DNA from: CAYVBE01 sp964572825
GTDB lineage: Bacteria > Planctomycetota > Brocadiia > SM23-32
Direction of reading: 5' to 3'
Assembly (NCBI GenBank): GCA_964572825.1
Contig: CAZNGS010000007.1
Coordinates: forward strand, 1-64,000
Length of the DNA stretch: 64,000 bases
The position numbers were made by a program, and so were the translations under genes. Below the pieces are notes generated by a model. That model saw nothing but the letters and a program-made list of their open reading frames with translations. It made no database searches and was not told the origin of the DNA. Positions 62,440-64,000 of the stretch are shown piece after piece (position 1 is the stretch's first letter; each line of letters begins with the position of its first letter).

Positions 62440-64000
62440 CTATTCGCCTGAGCTCGCAAGGCGGAAGATACGCGTCTCCCCGCGCCTGGTCTCGTAGCTG
62501 AAGGACTCCTTCCCGCAGGCCACCTGCCGGCCCGTCAGGGCATCCTCCACGTCGGAGGCGCGCGGCAGCGCGACGACCTCCGTCCCCTCTTCCAACGCGG
62601 TGACGCTCAGGTAGGCCCCGCCGGCATAGACCAGGCTACCGCGCGGGCTGTAGACATGCCCGCCGCCGGAGACGACGGCGTTCCGCAGCATCCACGGCGG
62701 CGGCAGGGGAGCGCCGATGTAAAGGGATGTGCTTCCGCCGACCTCCTTGACGGCCAGGCCGACCCGCTCCGTACCGCGGTACATGCCCAGGGGCGTCGCG
62801 TCCCCGTCGGAGACGTGGAACCGCGGCGTGAACCGGTACTGCTCCCGGTCCGGCGACGGCCACTCCAGGGGATCGTTATGAAAAGCGGGCCACTCGACGT
62901 AACGGAAGCCGGCGGCCAGAGTTTCGGGATCGACCGCCGACCCGAAGGAGTTTTCCATCGAATCCCAGGGCTCCCGGACGGGCCCGCGCGGAGGCGCCGT
63001 GAGCGGGTGGTAGGTGTCGGCGATCGTCACTTGCAGGAAGGCCTCGACATCCTCCCTTTCCAGCCGGATACCGGTCAGGTCTTCGCAGTTGGCCGGATCG
63101 CAGCCCCTCTCGTCCACGAATCCGGGCGCGTAGAACCACACGGCCGTGGCGCCCGCGGATTCCATCCTGCGGCGGATGACCCGCCGCAGCCTGGAGGGCA
63201 CATACGTGGCGTCGGGGAAGATGTAACCCGGGTAGTCGCGCTCCACGTTCTCAAAATCCTCCAGCAGGTAGTCGTCGAACGGCGTGCCCAGGCCGGGCAG
63301 CGACCACTGGCGGAGGCAATCCACGAACAGATTCTGGAACGTCGTCTCACGGCTGCGGAGGAGCGGGCTCTCGGCCGATGTGAACACCGCCACCGGGCTG
63401 ACGCTCCGCCACGGCTCCCGGCGGGCGGCGTTCAACAGTTCGTGCAGCCGCCCGATCAGCGCGAGCAGGTCCGGGTCGTCGAAGTCCAGCGGCTCCCACT
63501 CGCGGGGATGGCCCTGACGGGTGAAGGTGAACGAACCGTTATCGGTCCAGCAGCAGTGGCAGCCTTTGGTGAGGGCGTAGGCCGCGTCCCGCTTAAGAAT
63601 CTGCTCCGACTCCCAGGGGGTGCGGGCATCCCGTTTCTGCGGCACCCGAAGGTGGGTGCGGGTGTCCACGCGGTCGAAGAACGCCTTGCCGTGCAACCGC
63701 ACAGAGTCCACCGCGTGCATGGAGTAATGAGCCCCCTCGAGCCCGCGGTTGTGGTAGTGGTAGGGCGAGTGGAGAAAATCCACCCATTCGGACCCCAGCA
63801 GGCGCATGACGCCGGCGTGACCACTGCCCTGAGGGCAGGGCGAGAGCACCGGCCAGCAGTAGGAGAAGCCGTGCATGAGGCCGACCAGCCGGGGTTCCTC
63901 CAGCGTTTCCTTGATGGCGCGGCAGCAGGCGAGGGCCAGGCGGGCATTCAACTCGTTGTAGAACTGGTAGTAATCGGCCACCTTCGAGCCGCGGGATTCG
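62440..64000 (-). CDS. GH42/beta-galactosidase-like glycoside hydrolase, 5' end outside the window
   Basis: The minus-strand frame is open to the right edge (residues before VADYYQFYNEL read SRGSK), so the start lies beyond 64000. The visible 518 or so residues include the second half of a GH42-like barrel (YYQFYNELNARLALACCRAIKE, LHSPYHYHNRGLEGAHY), then DYLLEDFENVERDYPGYIF and FYAPGFVDERG of an amidotransferase-like domain, and a C-terminal beta domain. The nucleophile barrel strand is probably near SPYHYHNR. Without the 5' part the acid/base cannot be seen. The stop is at 62440, and no gene lies between it and 62344. Confidence 0.7.
   Translation of the reverse strand, partial: ESRGSKVADYYQFYNELNARLALACCRAIKETLEEPRLVGLMHGFSYCWPVLSPCPQGSGHAGVMRLLGSEWVDFLHSPYHYHNRGLEGAHYSMHAVDSVRLHGKAFFDRVDTRTHLRVPQKRDARTPWESEQILKRDAAYALTKGCHCCWTDNGSFTFTRQGHPREWEPLDFDDPDLLALIGRLHELLNAARREPWRSVSPVAVFTSAESPLLRSRETTFQNLFVDCLRQWSLPGLGTPFDDYLLEDFENVERDYPGYIFPDATYVPSRLRRVIRRRMESAGATAVWFYAPGFVDERGCDPANCEDLTGIRLEREDVEAFLQVTIADTYHPLTAPPRGPVREPWDSMENSFGSAVDPETLAAGFRYVEWPAFHNDPLEWPSPDREQYRFTPRFHVSDGDATPLGMYRGTERVGLAVKEVGGSTSLYIGAPLPPPWMLRNAVVSGGGHVYSPRGSLVYAGGAYLSVTALEEGTEVVALPRASDVEDALTGRQVACGKESFSYETRRGETRIFRLASSGE

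Overview
The window is GC-rich bacterial DNA (no rRNA, no CRISPR array, one tRNA) dominated by secreted polysaccharide-degrading enzymes. Several markers point to the PVC superphylum, probably a planctomycete or a close relative such as Lentisphaerota: the small basic protein at 48709 (a family I know from Chlamydiae, Verrucomicrobia and Planctomycetes), the DUF1080 plus Tat-exported Gfo/Idh pair, very long multidomain GH2 proteins, uroporphyrinogen-decarboxylase-like proteins beside sugar genes, and heavily decayed insertion sequences. This placement is an inference; there is no rRNA or ribosomal protein to confirm it.

Layout. 0.5-10 kb: a GH30-type exported glycosidase, a small coiled-coil lipoprotein, and a 1,753-residue GH2-type protein. 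10-20 kb: three tandem, translationally coupled, exported beta-propeller paralogues on the minus strand, read from a near-consensus promoter that faces a divergent AraC-type regulator. 20-23 kb: a minus-strand pair, Tat-exported Gfo/Idh oxidoreductase and a two-domain DUF1080 protein, probably a periplasmic 3-keto-sugar route. 23-29 kb: IS wreckage (an IS66/IS1380 chimera and an IS630-type transposase with a possible -1 frameshift that ends a truncated GNAT gene) around a 1,199-residue PA14 protein. 29-37 kb: an aldo/keto reductase, a second giant GH2 protein with a PL10-like toroid protein behind it, and a CAU tRNA with a nearby duplicate of its 3' end. 37-42 kb: an MFS transporter and URO-D-like protein divergent from a GH94 phosphorylase. 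42-44 kb: an m4C methyltransferase followed by a XcyI-like restriction enzyme whose catalytic half is missing, then an ISNCY fragment. 44-47 kb: a fructosamine-kinase-like kinase and a second Gfo/Idh enzyme. 47-48 kb: IS1634 and IS66 fragments. 48-53 kb: a housekeeping block (single-TM protein, small basic protein, aminotransferase, threonine synthase, a second URO-D-like protein). 53-64 kb: a VapBC toxin-antitoxin pair, a membrane protein, REP-like palindromes, a nucleoside hydrolase, an S9 peptidase, a GH39-like glycosidase, a frameshifted AIM24 gene and a GH42-like gene cut by the window edge.

How it fits together. Exported GH30, GH2, GH39-like, GH42-like, PL10-like and PA14 proteins would attack a complex plant or algal heteroglycan outside the cytoplasm. 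The Gfo/Idh-DUF1080 pair could cleave disaccharides through 3-keto intermediates. The MFS carrier, GH94 phosphorylase, kinase, aldo/keto reductase and second Gfo/Idh enzyme could process the imported products. Promoters recur with a TTGnnn, 17-bp spacer, TAnnnT design. The best candidates for something undescribed are the three-gene propeller operon under AraC control and the giant GH2 proteins with tandem amidotransferase-like domains.
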